A stretch of DNA of 64,000 nucleotides, taken from the NCBI RefSeq assembly GCF_000344685.1, contig NW_006920412.1, positions 1,260,937 through 1,324,936 on the forward strand, read 5' to 3'. Within the stretch, counting starts at the first letter, position 1. Every line of letters begins with the position of its first letter. Below are positions 22,705 through 37,300 of the stretch, piece by piece. The stretch is from Gloeophyllum trabeum ATCC 11539 (taxonomy: Eukaryota > Basidiomycota > Agaricomycetes > Gloeophyllales > Gloeophyllaceae). Position numbers and translations under genes: made by a program. The notes beneath the pieces were generated by a model. That model did not search any database. It saw only the letters and a list, made by a program, of their open reading frames with translations, and was not told the DNA's origin.

Positions 22705-23677
22705 GGAAAACTCGGATGGGCAGCGCATTACCATCCCGCTGACCCGCACCCTGTCCTTTCCAACACTTCTGTGGCGCTCCTACAGCAAGTCGTTCTTGTG
22801 GGGCAATAGTATGAAGCCCCGACCCCGCCCATTGAAGGTTTACAGCTTGAGCTTAAGCTTCGCAAGCTTATTGGGGCAGTGCGAAGTGGCCATGTTTATG
22901 AAGCTGGTGTGCTCAACGCTGAGCAGTTACAGCCGTCACTGGGCGCGTTCACGACTGTGCATCAAGCTCGCTGAGCCCAACCGATTACGGGTTATTACCC
23001 GAGAGGCCTAATTCCATGAGCAGCTTGATGCGGCTGGTCCTCAGGACGTTGTCGTACCCCGGAACTTTGGCTTCTTTACAGCTCAATGCTTGCGCTCTCA
23101 GGCCCTTCCCTGGCGAGACAATAGTTGAGCGTTCCACGAGAAGATGCCTGGGTCAGCAGAGATCAACGATGTCCATGACAAGCCTTCCCATAAACCGGAG
23201 GACCCTGATCTCTACCAAGCTGACGAGCACAAGAGTACTGAAACTTCACAGTGGAATGACTGGAAATGGGACAAGAATGGCGTACAACACATCGGAAGGA
23301 TGATGATAGAAAGGCTGAGAAAAGCCATGGACTCGCCCACCATGTACACCTACTACAAGGGCCAGAGGTATATTGCGCGATAGTTCGCTCTCTAGCCCCG
23401 CGATCTCACCAGGTTTTCCAGGATGGAAGCATACAATTTATCACAAGATCTTGCATGGGCAGGAGTGTGGCACGGCGACGTTGGCACAAACCACATCGCG
23501 CGCCGCAAGCCGTCCGTAGTGTGCCCTCGTCATGCACATGCACATAGCTGGCGGGTGATAGACCTCGACCGTTCGTACGCCGTAACTGCTGTTGATGAGG
23601 AAAGGGGTCTCCTAGCTAAAGCATATTACTCGATCTTCCAGTTCCCGAAGTTTTGGGTCGGGGACGATACTTGGTAG
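22705..23677 (+). pseudogene. Decayed relative of the kinase-like gene
   Basis: This plus-strand stretch follows the gene at 4621-5578 along its whole length but changes frame several times and carries in-frame stops. Recognisable blocks in order are LTRTLSFPTLLWRSYSKSF, CIKLAEPNRLR, VVVPRNFGFFTAQC, WNDWKWDKNGVQHIG, GVWHGDVGTNHI and WRVIDLDRSYAVTAVDEER. The catalytic-loop HGD remains, but DFD has become DLD. The breaks lie between the glycine-rich region and the lysine block and again after it, so no intact kinase can be made. The splice region around 23371-23415 still ends in CTCACCAG as in the intact gene, which supports common descent. Confidence 0.85.
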
Positions 23678-24731
23678 CCTTGCTTCCGTGCAGGGTAGGT
23701 TCTTTGTGAATCTGGAATACTTCAGTGATTTATATCCCTGACCATGAGGTGAGCAATGCAGGCAATACCGCCCATGATGCTCCGTTATTCTGGTTTCCAG
23801 GATGGATGCATTGAGGTAGAGATGCATTTTACTACTTTATACATCCGTTCTATACTCACTCCCTCGTTACTGCGGCATTTTAAATCTGTTCATCGATGTA
23901 TTCCCGCCCATCTCTTCCCTACGGAGGGGTCGGTTCCCTCTTCGCAGACCCTTTGTTGACGATAGGATAGATGGGCGAGGAGCGCCTGGATAGATGTAGG
24001 GTATACCACAGGTAGGTCAGCGTTTACTGGCATCTATATTTTATTCTATCATAAATCTCATTTGCCACATGCCAGTGCGTATATTCGTGCGTGATTCCAA
24101 ATGTGATGTGATATATCTAGAATTTCAGCGAATTTGACGGGACCCACAACGTGCGCTGCCGCTGCCACCGGCGATGAGGACAACGCCAGGCAACGACCGC
24201 CACTTCATTTCAGCAACGCTTTTGCGGCGCTGGATAGGACTCTCCGCACGCTACCTGAGATACCATATCGCGCATTTTTACCTCACCCACCCCAAGGGAC
24301 GTCGGGGAGGGCGTGCCGCGCGAGGGCACGGACGATGCCCAGGTTGATGCCGGCCAAGAGGTTTGCTGGATAGAGTTACTTCCTGGGTCAAATTGCGGGC
24401 CGCAGAGATCTTAATAGTCCATTCGGACCGAGGCCATATGTTGTATGCGCCCAATGACGAACCCACCTACCTCAGAAGAGAGGCAATTAGCCCAACGATA
24501 TGGATGCCGACACGTTGATATCGGAACGATTTCTGCTTCTGTTCTTTGCAGTAGGTCTGATCGAGTTCAATGCCATGCAGACTTACCGTATCATACCAGT
24601 CTTTTCGGAAGATCACAGTATCGCCGAGCTAAAGCCCGAATAAAGAGGGGGATCGAGAGCAAAAGACAGCATTGCCGAGCAAAACAGAATAAGTTACACA
24701 CACAACGACGACTGAGGACCCAGATCGAACC
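23678..24731. other. Intergenic, nothing recognised
   Basis: About 1.05 kb between the kinase-like pseudogene and the stop of ABD1. Frames of 60-105 codons occur, but none reads as a known family and no repeat seen elsewhere in the window is present. Confidence 0.5.
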
Positions 24732-27004
<2,273 letters not shown>

Positions 27005-27275
27005 ACGAGCCGAAAGCCTGAGAGGATCTCCGAATCAATGCGGCCAATGTGCGAGCCAACTATAATAACGGCGAGCAGCCGCTGCAACATAACATTGCCC
27101 GCCACAGCGCGCCCCAGTTTCATCTCTGCCACTTTAGGCCATCCCCTCACGTGCCCATAACACTTTCCGCTCATGCAAAGCTTGGTATAGTGCATCTACA
27201 GACAAAACATCGACAGCATATCATTAAGGGCAGTCCCGGAAATATAGAGCGAAATGAACGATTCCCCCGCCGCCA

Positions 27276-30182
27276 TCATGACGACGCGTACAGTTTCACC
27301 ACCCCGTCTGCTCCCGCGCTTGCCATGAACGGCAGCGTGGGGTGGAATTGCACATCCAGCACGCCCTCGTGGGCCTTCTCCCGGTGCACCGTAATCTCCT
27401 GCACGCACGACCTAGAGCCCAGCAGGTCCCAGAACCGGACCGAGCAGTCGTGGCTTCCAGATACCAGCGAAAACCCGGACGAGTCAATAGACAGCGAAGT
27501 CACCGCGTCCAGATGCGCGAGCATCGAGTGTGTGCATTGCCCTGCGTAACACTCAGACATGATCCCCTCAAATACAAATGCATGGACGAACCGGTGGTGA
27601 TGTCAAAGATCCGAATATGCTTGTCCTCGTGAGCCGTGACGAGCATTGGCATCGTCGGATGCGACACCATGCTATTCACCTGCTTCGCCGGGGAGCCATC
27701 TAGCCCCGGATCGTATTAACATGACATCCCCTGACCGCCTGAGTAAATCACCAACCTTGCGCCGCCTCGCTCTGCAATTGACTGACTTCCTTCCCAGTTT
27801 CGATGTCGAAGATTTTGATGGCTGCGTTCTGGTATGCAACTGCAACCTTTTTTAGATCCACCCTGATCGCCTCGACCGCAGTCGCCCCTGGGAGATCGTC
27901 ATCTCTCGGAATTTCATCACTCTCGCTCTCCAGTCCCGCGTACGTCCACGACAGCTTCAGAGAGCCTCCGGCGGGGCCGCTGACATCCCAAACTTTGACT
28001 GCCCCTTCGGCGCCACAGCTGATGAGCGTGCTCTCGTCTCTCACCAGCGCGAGGTCCCACACCGCATCGGTATGTCCGATCAGCTCTGACCGGATCCTCG
28101 ACTTGTCGAAAGGAGCGTATGTTGTATGTGATGGTGGAGGGAGGACCCATACACGGATCGAGGAGTCCAGCGACGCCGAATAAATGAGCTGCTTCGACGG
28201 CGATATGATTAACCGAGTAATGGCCGCAGAATGCCCCCGCAGCGTCAATTGTGGCTCGACTTCAGTTATAGCCCGAGCGCTGCAAACCACGAGAACGGCA
28301 GAGACGTGAGCTCAAGGGACATATGAACTTGCAAGGAAATAACACACACCCAGATGACGTGAGACCGCTAACATCCATTCGCCACAGTTTTATCGTGCAA
28401 TCGTCGCCTCCCGTGGCAAGGCACAGTTCGCTGGGATGGAACGCGACTGCCCGGACGGCATCGAGATGGCTTCAGAACACGTTAGCGAGCTCAGCGAAGT
28501 GGGCACTTGAGTTCATTGCACTGACTTCCTCAAGGTTCTCCTCGTCTTCCACACCTTAGTGCCCTCACCCTCACCAAGCACGCTCGACTCCTCCTCCGCC
28601 TCTTCCTCCTCCTCCTTAGCCTCCTCCTCTTCCTCGCGCGTGTCCCTCTGCCACGACACAATGCCCATAGGTGACATCCCCGATGGACCCGACCTTTCCA
28701 ACTGTGCCTGCTGGGCCGCTTCATGAGAAAGCCTCAGCTTCTCCTTCCAGTCGTCGTCGGGCCGAAAGATCGCAGTAAGCGGACGGGGCTCGTCTCCATC
28801 CCTGTTCTCTTGGCTTTGGGGAGGCTGAGACTGTGGCTGCTGCTGGGACATTGGCCCACCAGGGCCGGTAGGGGGCTGTTGCTGCTGTTGCTGCTGAGCT
28901 GGAGGCATCATTGCATTACCCAGGGGATTGTTCCGCTCAAGCGGCTGCATCTGGCCTCCTTGGGCAGCAGGGGCGGATGATGGACCAGACATCATGCTCA
29001 TGCCGTTCATGACTGGGTACTCCTTTCCGACCTCAGGCATGACTTTACGAGGCCGGCCGTTGTACGCCATCTGCTCGAACGGGGGCACGTTGGGAAGAGA
29101 AAGCGGTACCGAGCCGCTATTCATGATCGGGCGATTGGGGAGGGGGTTCATGGCCTGTGGCGAGGTCAAGTAAGATACTTCCTGTAGACATCTGCACCCG
29201 TGGGTATTAGCATGTACACTTGGCAGACTGCGCCACTGTCGAGAGCTCACTGTTTCAGGTAGTCCCGACTCCTCGCGCGACTCTTCGGATCGCGCCCTGG
29301 AGGAGGCTTCCCTAAGGCCAGCGTGCCAGAACCCGGACCGTTCGTCAAGGGGAAGTTGCCAGCCCACGTAAGAGGCCTTCCAGATGGACCCGCGCCAGCT
29401 GCGCCGTTGGGCGCGGACCCAACAGAACGGTTCTCTGGCGGCAATGGGATGTCTGAACATGAACGTTAATGCAGACCTTCACGCGGGATAAAGTAACCGC
29501 ATACCTTCGCTACGCGGCGAGCTGCCACTACTCCCCTCTTTGTGGCTCCCTGTCTCGTCTTTCTGGGCATTTTGAGCTTGAAGTGACGCGAGTTTGGCTG
29601 GTGGGACAGTGCCAGCTTGTGAAAGTTGCTTCGAACTTGGGATATTGAGTGAGAAGCAGAGCCCAGGCGTGATAACAGCACAACGTACCGCTCCATCCGC
29701 AAAGCATACTCCAGCATCTTGATACGCCGCATAAGATCGACCTTGACATTGTCGAACGAGCGACGCTCGCCCTCCAGCAGGGCTATACGAGCCTAGCGCG
29801 TCACCACATAATGAGTTGGAACGCGACATGAACGGCAGAATCGCCTCACCCTCATCTCCGCCCGCTCGATCTCCCACTCATTACGGTCGCGTTCGTATCT
29901 CCTCCATTCGGTCTGGAGAAAGTGCAATACGCTGGAGAGCGTAAAGTCTTGGCCGTTCTGAGGGGGCGGGGGCGGGATCCCATTATTCTGGGGACCCTGC
30001 TGCTGCTGTGGCTGCTGCTGGATTTGCTGTCCTCCCTGTTGCTGGCCCTGCTGTGGATTCGGAGGGAGTCCGAGCGAGCTCAACATAGGAAGCTGTATGG
30101 AGGGCTGCTGAGGGACAGAGTTGTTGTTGTTGGCTTGCAGGTGCTTTGAGGTAAGTCGCGTCGCGGCACTGGTGAGCATCAT
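27276..30182 (-). CDS. Striatin-family scaffold protein (STRIPAK)
   Basis: Nine exons (30182-29850, 29792-29689, 29635-29505, 29452-29251, 29191-28526, 28469-28350, 28279-27756, 27699-27592, 27541-27276) give 817 residues. Striatins hold the STRIPAK phosphatase-kinase complex together; fungal members (PRO11, Far8) control hyphal fusion, fruiting and cell cycle. A Gln-rich start is followed by the coiled-coil and caveolin/calmodulin-type region ([35 protein letters not shown]), a conserved linker [18 protein letters not shown], a very acidic Glu run, and about seven WD40 repeats from [12 protein letters not shown] to [12 protein letters not shown]. Two introns end in AAG instead of the usual CAG or TAG; both are needed to keep conserved residues. 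Confidence 0.94.
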
Positions 30183-30696
30183 TCTTTGGGTACAAACAAG
30201 GCCAATACTTCAGTCCGTCGCCTGGCGCTCGGCTATTAGGTCGCTTGCCAGCCTGTCGACGATACCTGCAGTGTACACCGGAGCGATAGAAATACAGCAA
30301 ACTTTCTACAAGGCGCAGAAGTCACGTCGCTCTCCGAATATACCATAATTTAAGGCTAACACGAGGCGGAGCTATCGAGGGCTTCCCCTGATGCCTCGAG
30401 CTAGCGGCTGCAAGCGATGATCGAACGCCGAATGGATCTTTGGAGCGCCATCCTCGTTATGGAACAAATACGCCATGCGTTTCGTCCTCACAATATACGA
30501 AACTCGCGACGGACGCGTGTAAACCATAAATACGTCTGTCGGCCGCGGAACAGTCCAGAAAGCGATCTTTACATCTTCCAGTATCTGCCTGAGAGCGATA
30601 AACGGACGTATCCTCAGGGGACGCTCTGCACCTCGAGATTAAAGACATCAGGGACCGTACGTGACAGATGGATTGTCCAGCGTTAGTAGGCGGCCT

Positions 30697-31113
30697 CTAC
30701 TTCTTCCCCGATCTTCAACGAAGTCAGGTATCGTATCCGCCCACACCAAGAAATAAAGACGTACTTCTTGATTCCACCGCCAGGCGCTCCTCCTGCCGAG
30801 GTCAAGAGGGTCATTCCTCCCCTTGAGCAGCAAAGTGCATTATAACGAACCTTTAGCAGCTAGATAACCCGTTAGATCGGCTATATACCTATTCTGAGGG
30901 AAGGCAACGTACCCTTTTCACGGGCCTCTTTCAAAGCTTTCTCCTCAGCCTTCTTTCTCTCCTTGAAAACCTTGTCCTCTTCATCCTCGTCCTTCTTATC
31001 CTTCTTTGGCGCCTGTGAATACATTGCAGCAGTGAGACACTGACCCTGAGATCCCTCTACAAAGACGAGGCGACCTTTAGAGGCTTCAGCTTGCCGCCCT
31101 GTCTTCCGGACAT
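30697..31113 (-). CDS. TMA7: Translation machinery-associated protein 7
   Basis: Five exons (31113-31075, 31012-30913, 30859-30851, 30792-30765, 30712-30697) encode 63 residues, the usual TMA7 length. It starts MSGRQGGKLKPLK, has a Lys/Glu-rich middle (APKKDKKDEDEEDK) and ends GGGIKKSGKK, the diagnostic TMA7 tail. TMA7 is a small ribosome-associated protein. The third exon has only 9 nt and the last only 16 coding nt, so automatic gene calling is likely to miss it. It lies about 500 bp upstream of striatin on the same strand. I am confident because the hand-spliced product ends exactly on the family tail. Confidence 0.88.
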
Positions 31114-31358
31114 CGATGAAGATGTTAGAGCTCGGTACGAATTAGTGGCTCCGTATATGGAAACTGCTTGACTTATGGGAATTAGCGCCCATTGGACTCC
31201 GAGAATACTGCGGGCCCGGGGTTGGAGATTTCGTTCAACGACTGTAGCTCAAGTACGACCCCAAGTCTAGAGGGAACGGACACGACTCGCCGCATTCACT
31301 CCAATCTCAAGGCGAAGAGACTAGACCTTTGCGGAGAGCTGCGCTTCTCTCGACACCC

Positions 31359-34300
31359 ATGAATCAAGCGCGTCTTCCCCAACTTAAGCTGCAAACAGAT
31401 TCGGACGCACTCCAAGAGCCTTATAAAGGTACTGAATCTACCGCCTCCACGCCGACGGCGGACAAAAGCCCGTACGGGGATGAAAAGAGTCCACGCTTGC
31501 GCCCTGATTCTCACTTAGAGGAGACCTCTTATTCGACAGGAAGCCAATCACAGAATAACCGTCCAAACAAATCACACGAAGGTCTTCTCCGTCTCATTGG
31601 GTCATTTCTGGATGAGCTGCACAGACGACCCGTACCTCCTTCTGTCTTTGACGCGTGGATTAATGACGGCCCTTTGAGGACGGATAGGAACACAAAGGTC
31701 CTCGCTGCCACCCTCAGGGGGGTAGCAGCTTTTCAGGCTGGTAAGCGTGATGTGACCCAGAGGACTCTGTCCGTTCCGGACACCAGTGACGACGAGGATG
31801 AGAAGGAAAAGCCAGATTTTTCAACAGATATTACAGCAGCCATCTTGACGAGGCTACGCTCTTCTTTGCTGGAACTGGAGCGAAACGGATGGCAACTGGA
31901 CATCAGGTATACCGCCCACTTCTCGTAAGTGCTCTAGCTCATGAACTCTTATTATAGTGTATCAGGCTCCAACCTCGGAAGTTCCTCCGAGAAAGCACAT
32001 ACACCATTCCGAAGCCGACGACGTAGTCTGCGACCCATAGGCCGACGGTCTCGGTCACCCTCCCCTGCAGCAGGAGTAAATGCTCGGCCGTACAATGCCT
32101 TGAACGACTGTCTAATCATCCTTTCGTCCGTGGTACTGGAGGATTGCCGGTTTCAAACTCCCGTCCCTGGCCCCGCACGTCCCCCGAACGCTCTACAATC
32201 CATAATTTTAGATATTGCTCTGATTCTCTGTAAAATGTATAGAAATGATCCTCAAATACTGTCGCGGATAGGCATGGCGCTGCTACCTGCGTTCGCCACT
32301 TTCAAAGCTGAAATGCACAGCCGCCTTCTAGCAGTCTTCAATGACTGGATTCTGCGGGACATGCTGGATGATCTCAGACGCACACAAGGGGCGGGCTCCA
32401 GTTTCAGTGAAGGTCGGTAGCTCCGGTAGTCTGTTCTAGACATTTGAATGACCAGCATGGTCTAGACATACACGACAACAGTCTTGACCTACCGAAGGGA
32501 TCATCAATATCCATTCATGTTGAAGGGGCACAGGATGATGAGGAAGAGCAGCGGCAGCCTGCATGGGTCCCTTGGACGAAACCAGGCTTGTCGGTTCGAG
32601 GTATACCATCCACCAATAGCCCAAATCAATCGCTGCAGATATACTTTCTCTCTTCCCTCGTCCAGCCCCTGGTAGCGGCGATTGGCGAAAACATTGTCGA
32701 TACCGCGCCTCCCTCGACGATGTTTCGCCTGTACCGGTTGATTGACGCTCTGACTGATCTTAAAAGGGACGCCTGCTTGGATATTCTCAATGTCGCGGCC
32801 TATTCACCCCCCAGAGCCAGATACTTCGCACTCAGTCTTTTGACTACTCTCTGGCCAAAAGCCATCGGGCATACATTTGTCAGCAAAGCATTCCCCGTCA
32901 TGACGTACTCAGAGGCAACTCATACAGGCGAGGGCAGAAGCACTCACGATCATGCTCAGTCGAACCACTCACAGCCCCATCAATTCATGCTATGGAACTT
33001 CAGAGACTCTTCGTCGGTGCCCGCGGAGAGTAGTCCAGGGTTCAAATGCCGCTCGTGCTCGACGTTGCTCCGAGGTTTTGGGCTTCTGTGTCCCTTCTGT
33101 ATGTGTGGGGTCCATTTTGATTGCTACGACTATCCGGAAGGAAGTCATCTCTCAGAATATACACTGTCAGAAGGCGCCAATCTTCAGAAGGTAGCTGTAT
33201 ACCGGTTCTGCAATCTGGTATCCACCAAACCTGAAGGCGTATCGGGTGAAGTCTCAGTGGAAGGCCACCTATTCGGCCTGGTGAATATCTTTACATTGTG
33301 CCTTTGTTTTATGTGCCGAAAGCCTCTGTGGGGCTTGAGCGCGCAGGGCCTCAAATGCGCCAGATGCAACCTCTTTGCACACTGTTCTTGCATACGAAGA
33401 CACGCGGATGTTGCAATTCCACATTGTCAATCTATGACGATGGACGCCACCCATGTCAGCCTTGGCTGGATGGACCTACGGGATTCTTTCAAGGACCATT
33501 ACCAGCAGGTCCTGACGCTGTTAAACAATAGGGCTCGCTTGACGTACGAGGAGTTGTCTATCCTTCACTCGACGTTCTGGACGCAGCTGCAGATCATGAA
33601 TAATGGACTGATCCTGGGATCTGTTGTTGTCAAGCGTCGAAACGGCACCGCAATAATTGCAAGTATGAAGGAGAACGAGCTCGACGAATTTGAGATCCAT
33701 ACGGCCGCTAGATCAGTAGAGTCCTTGCTTTCCTCAAATACTCCCACTCCTTCTCCTGCTCTACAAGAGTATTTTCTAAGCAACCGCATCAGCTCTGCCG
33801 AACATTCAATATTCTACGATTGGCCAACGTTAACATACATTACTTCTGTCCTGAAAGCTTCCGACGACACCTGGCCATCTCCTACGGCCTCGTTCGGCCT
33901 CCTCAGCGTTGCGGGGCCTGAGGCAGAGAACGAACTCAAGACATCATTTCAGACCACATCAATGGGACGTATTCGAGACGCATTGGGCCGTGGCTTATCC
34001 GTATACTCCGATGACGTTGCCCGTATCTTCCTCTGTCATATGTACGAATCGGGCCTCTTCGAACGGGCTGACCGAACAGAGCATCTGTTCAACAATGGCG
34101 AAGATCCTGCTCTCATTGAATGTTCTTTCGCGCTACCTTTCGGTCTAGATGAGTCGGCCGATGTGGAGCACATTGTGGCCTCGGTCGAATCATGTTTGTG
34201 TGACCTCGACCTGTCTGTCAATGAAGCTGGATTTCTTCTTCTAGTGAGGAGGCTTTGGCCGAACGAGATGACTTCTGATTACGCTCGAGTGAGGCTCTGC

Positions 34301-37300
34301 GGTAGTATCATTACATGGATACTTGCTGAAGTTGGTTATCCTACATATCCAATACTTTGAGCTAACATATATCCGTGCAGGATGAGAACCTAGCCAGTAT
34401 TCTTCGCGACTACGTGGCACGAGGTCGTCCTCTTCCGGGCGTTCGCTCGAGACTGGAGGGGCGATCATGGCCTTCACCTCACGATCCGCGACACACTCCT
34501 CAATCGTCTACGAATAATGGAGGAGATTACGTCGCCTGCCGAAGAGCTTTGCTGCATCAATATGCAACGGGATGGTTACTTGCCTTGCACAACTTAGACA
34601 TGAACGCATACGCCTGTGTTATTTACGATATTTGCGCCGAATTTGCTCATGACAACTCTCCGGAAGATATCATGACCCAAGACCGTGCTGCGACCGACAG
34701 GGTGAGAGCACTACTCGAAGCTTATGCAGTTCTCATTCTGGACTAAATATCATATCAACCTGCGGCAGGGTGGTGAATTGGCACATCACGACGACTGTCT
34801 GAGATTAATAATAAAGCTTGCACAAGCCTCCGTGACCTTTGCCATTCCAGAGGATCTCATACTTCTGTGGCTCCAGCACGTACCCGCTGAATGTCGGCCC
34901 ACGAAGGTATGATAAATCCAAGTACATTATTCCCTGCAAAACTGACGTGATTTATCTAGCCACTTCCGACGATACTACGGCTCTTCAACCGTGAAGGTGA
35001 TGGAACACACCGCTACAGCTCTGTCGCTGATCCGTCAGTCCTCGCTAATTCAGCTCTGACTGGACTGGACCCGTGGAGTATTGTCATGGGTGTGGCCAAG
35101 CAGAAAGATCAGTTCCGACAGAGTCTGCACTGGCTATCCTTCCTTGCTGCTGCCGGAGTAGACGTACCAGTACACGTATACTCTCAGTTCTCCTCGTTCG
35201 TGTCACAGTACACTGCTTCACTCGAGGATTCCGTCACGCTAGCCCAAGCCGCCCTGGAATCAACATGGCTGAAGTCACTCGGTCATCAGCGTCTTCAGGG
35301 CATGATAGTCGATCTTCACTCCCTCCTCGCCAAAGGCCTAATTCAGCGCATGCGAACATGTACAAGCATGCCTCTCGTGTACGTCATTTCAATCTGGCAT
35401 ACTTATGGAGCGGGATTGCTAAGCTGAACTAGATGTTCATTCATCCGTTATTCTCTTTCAGTCTGCCTGTTATTATTTGGATGCGAAAGGAAGAGCCTGC
35501 TTTCTTGTGGTCTGGTTAAAGACGAAGAAGTACGCCACCTTCCTTCCAGGTCGGTAATAGTCACATTAGCCGCGAAATATCGTTGACATCAAGGCAGGAG
35601 AAAGCTGAATGCACGGGCGTCTGCCATGGTTGACCCTATAATCGTTGACGCCAGATTGATCAACTGCCTTCGAGGATACGTTGAATGTGCGGTGGAAGAA
35701 GTTTCTATTATCATAGCGAAGTTTCTGGACATGCTCGTTAAGGAGGCAGCGTTGTTAGAGTCCTACGAAGTTGACAACTTCATTTTAAAGAACGAGGAGG
35801 CTCTTTGTCTATGGTAAGCTACATTGAAGGTGGATCGTACTACTCACCAGATGCCTATGCAGTGCCTGGAAATTCTATGAGCTGCAAAGCCACGACATTG
35901 CGAATGCTCGTACGAGTTTTCTCCTTCGAGTTCTCGTGGTCGACACGCAACCTTTCCGGGCAATCTTGCAGCACGTTTTTGAGGAATCGGGTAATTGGGA
36001 ATCACGGTAGGCTCCCACTTACCTCCATCTCGTATATTTGGCACCGGACTCCCGACAGGTTTCAGGCTGTTGCATGCCTTTTCCGGATGATACTGGATGT
36101 GACCAGTCCGTCCTTCATGGTAGAAGATCGTCAGTTCAGATCTTCGTTCATTGATGTATTCCACTATTACTTCCGTGCTTTGTGGGCGGATGAAAAAGTA
36201 AGTCTATGCCCATCATTTCGACGGATGAATGATATCGAATGGTAATGTATGGTTCGTCCGGTCAGGAGGAGATCCGGTTGACCGTCGATACATGGTCGAA
36301 GACATTGCTACCCGTCCATTTCGATGCTATCGCTACGTGCTGGAATGAGGCCTTGCCGAAAATTCCCGTTGGACAACGAGTGGAATTGATCGCCTTCCTG
36401 GTCCAGTTACGCCCTCATTTTCCGGAATGGCAAGGTAGGACCAAGCTGTCTCACCAATTGTATTCTCTCATTTGAGCTTCCTATCAGTACTGTCATGGGA
36501 CGTGATAGTGGAGATGATACTCGAAGATGACTACCTGCAAAAGAATGGCAACAATGAAGATGGCCCGGCGTCGGCTCATTTAGTAAGTCCAAGCTAAGAC
36601 TATGCAGATCGTACCTCATCCAACCTTCGGCAGTCCATGTATGGCCTGTCTTCAAGGGACTCTACTTTCATCAACGCCGATACCGATCCCGACATGTCCC
36701 TCGTTCGTGTAAGTGAATGTGCTATAGAACGTCGCTGTGCTCTTTCCTCACATTCTTGTCAGGTTGCAATAGTAATTCTGAGTCTGCAAATGATAGCGAA
36801 CGGTATCGCTGTCGATATCGCTGCGCTGCTACGAATCAAGACCCAGCTCCTGAAGATCCTGGGTTTCGCCGACGTCTCCCTAATTCCTGCACTTAGCGGC
36901 CATGCATTTCATGTGCGCTTCGGAGATTTCATAGAGATCCCCGAGAGTGCCTTGCCGTGCATTTCCGAACTACCTGCCCTCTTTGATGCGTTCCACCCTT
37001 TCGACCTTGCGCCTTCTGCCATGGGTGGTCCTTACTCGCACGAGGAAACACCAGCAAACCTGCTAGTTGGATCAGCGTTCGTCGACGTACTGCTCGCTCT
37101 TGTGGTTAAGCAGGACTTTAGCAATATGCCAGTTGGCACTGCTAGACACCTTATGGAGGCTCTCTTGATTGTCATATACAAACATGACTTCGACAGCAGA
37201 CCACTCAGACATCTGATGCCGGATTTGCGGCACGCTGTAAGACACGTTATGGATGTCCTGCTAATGGACGTTGCGTACGAGCTCCGGCGTTTATCGGTCT

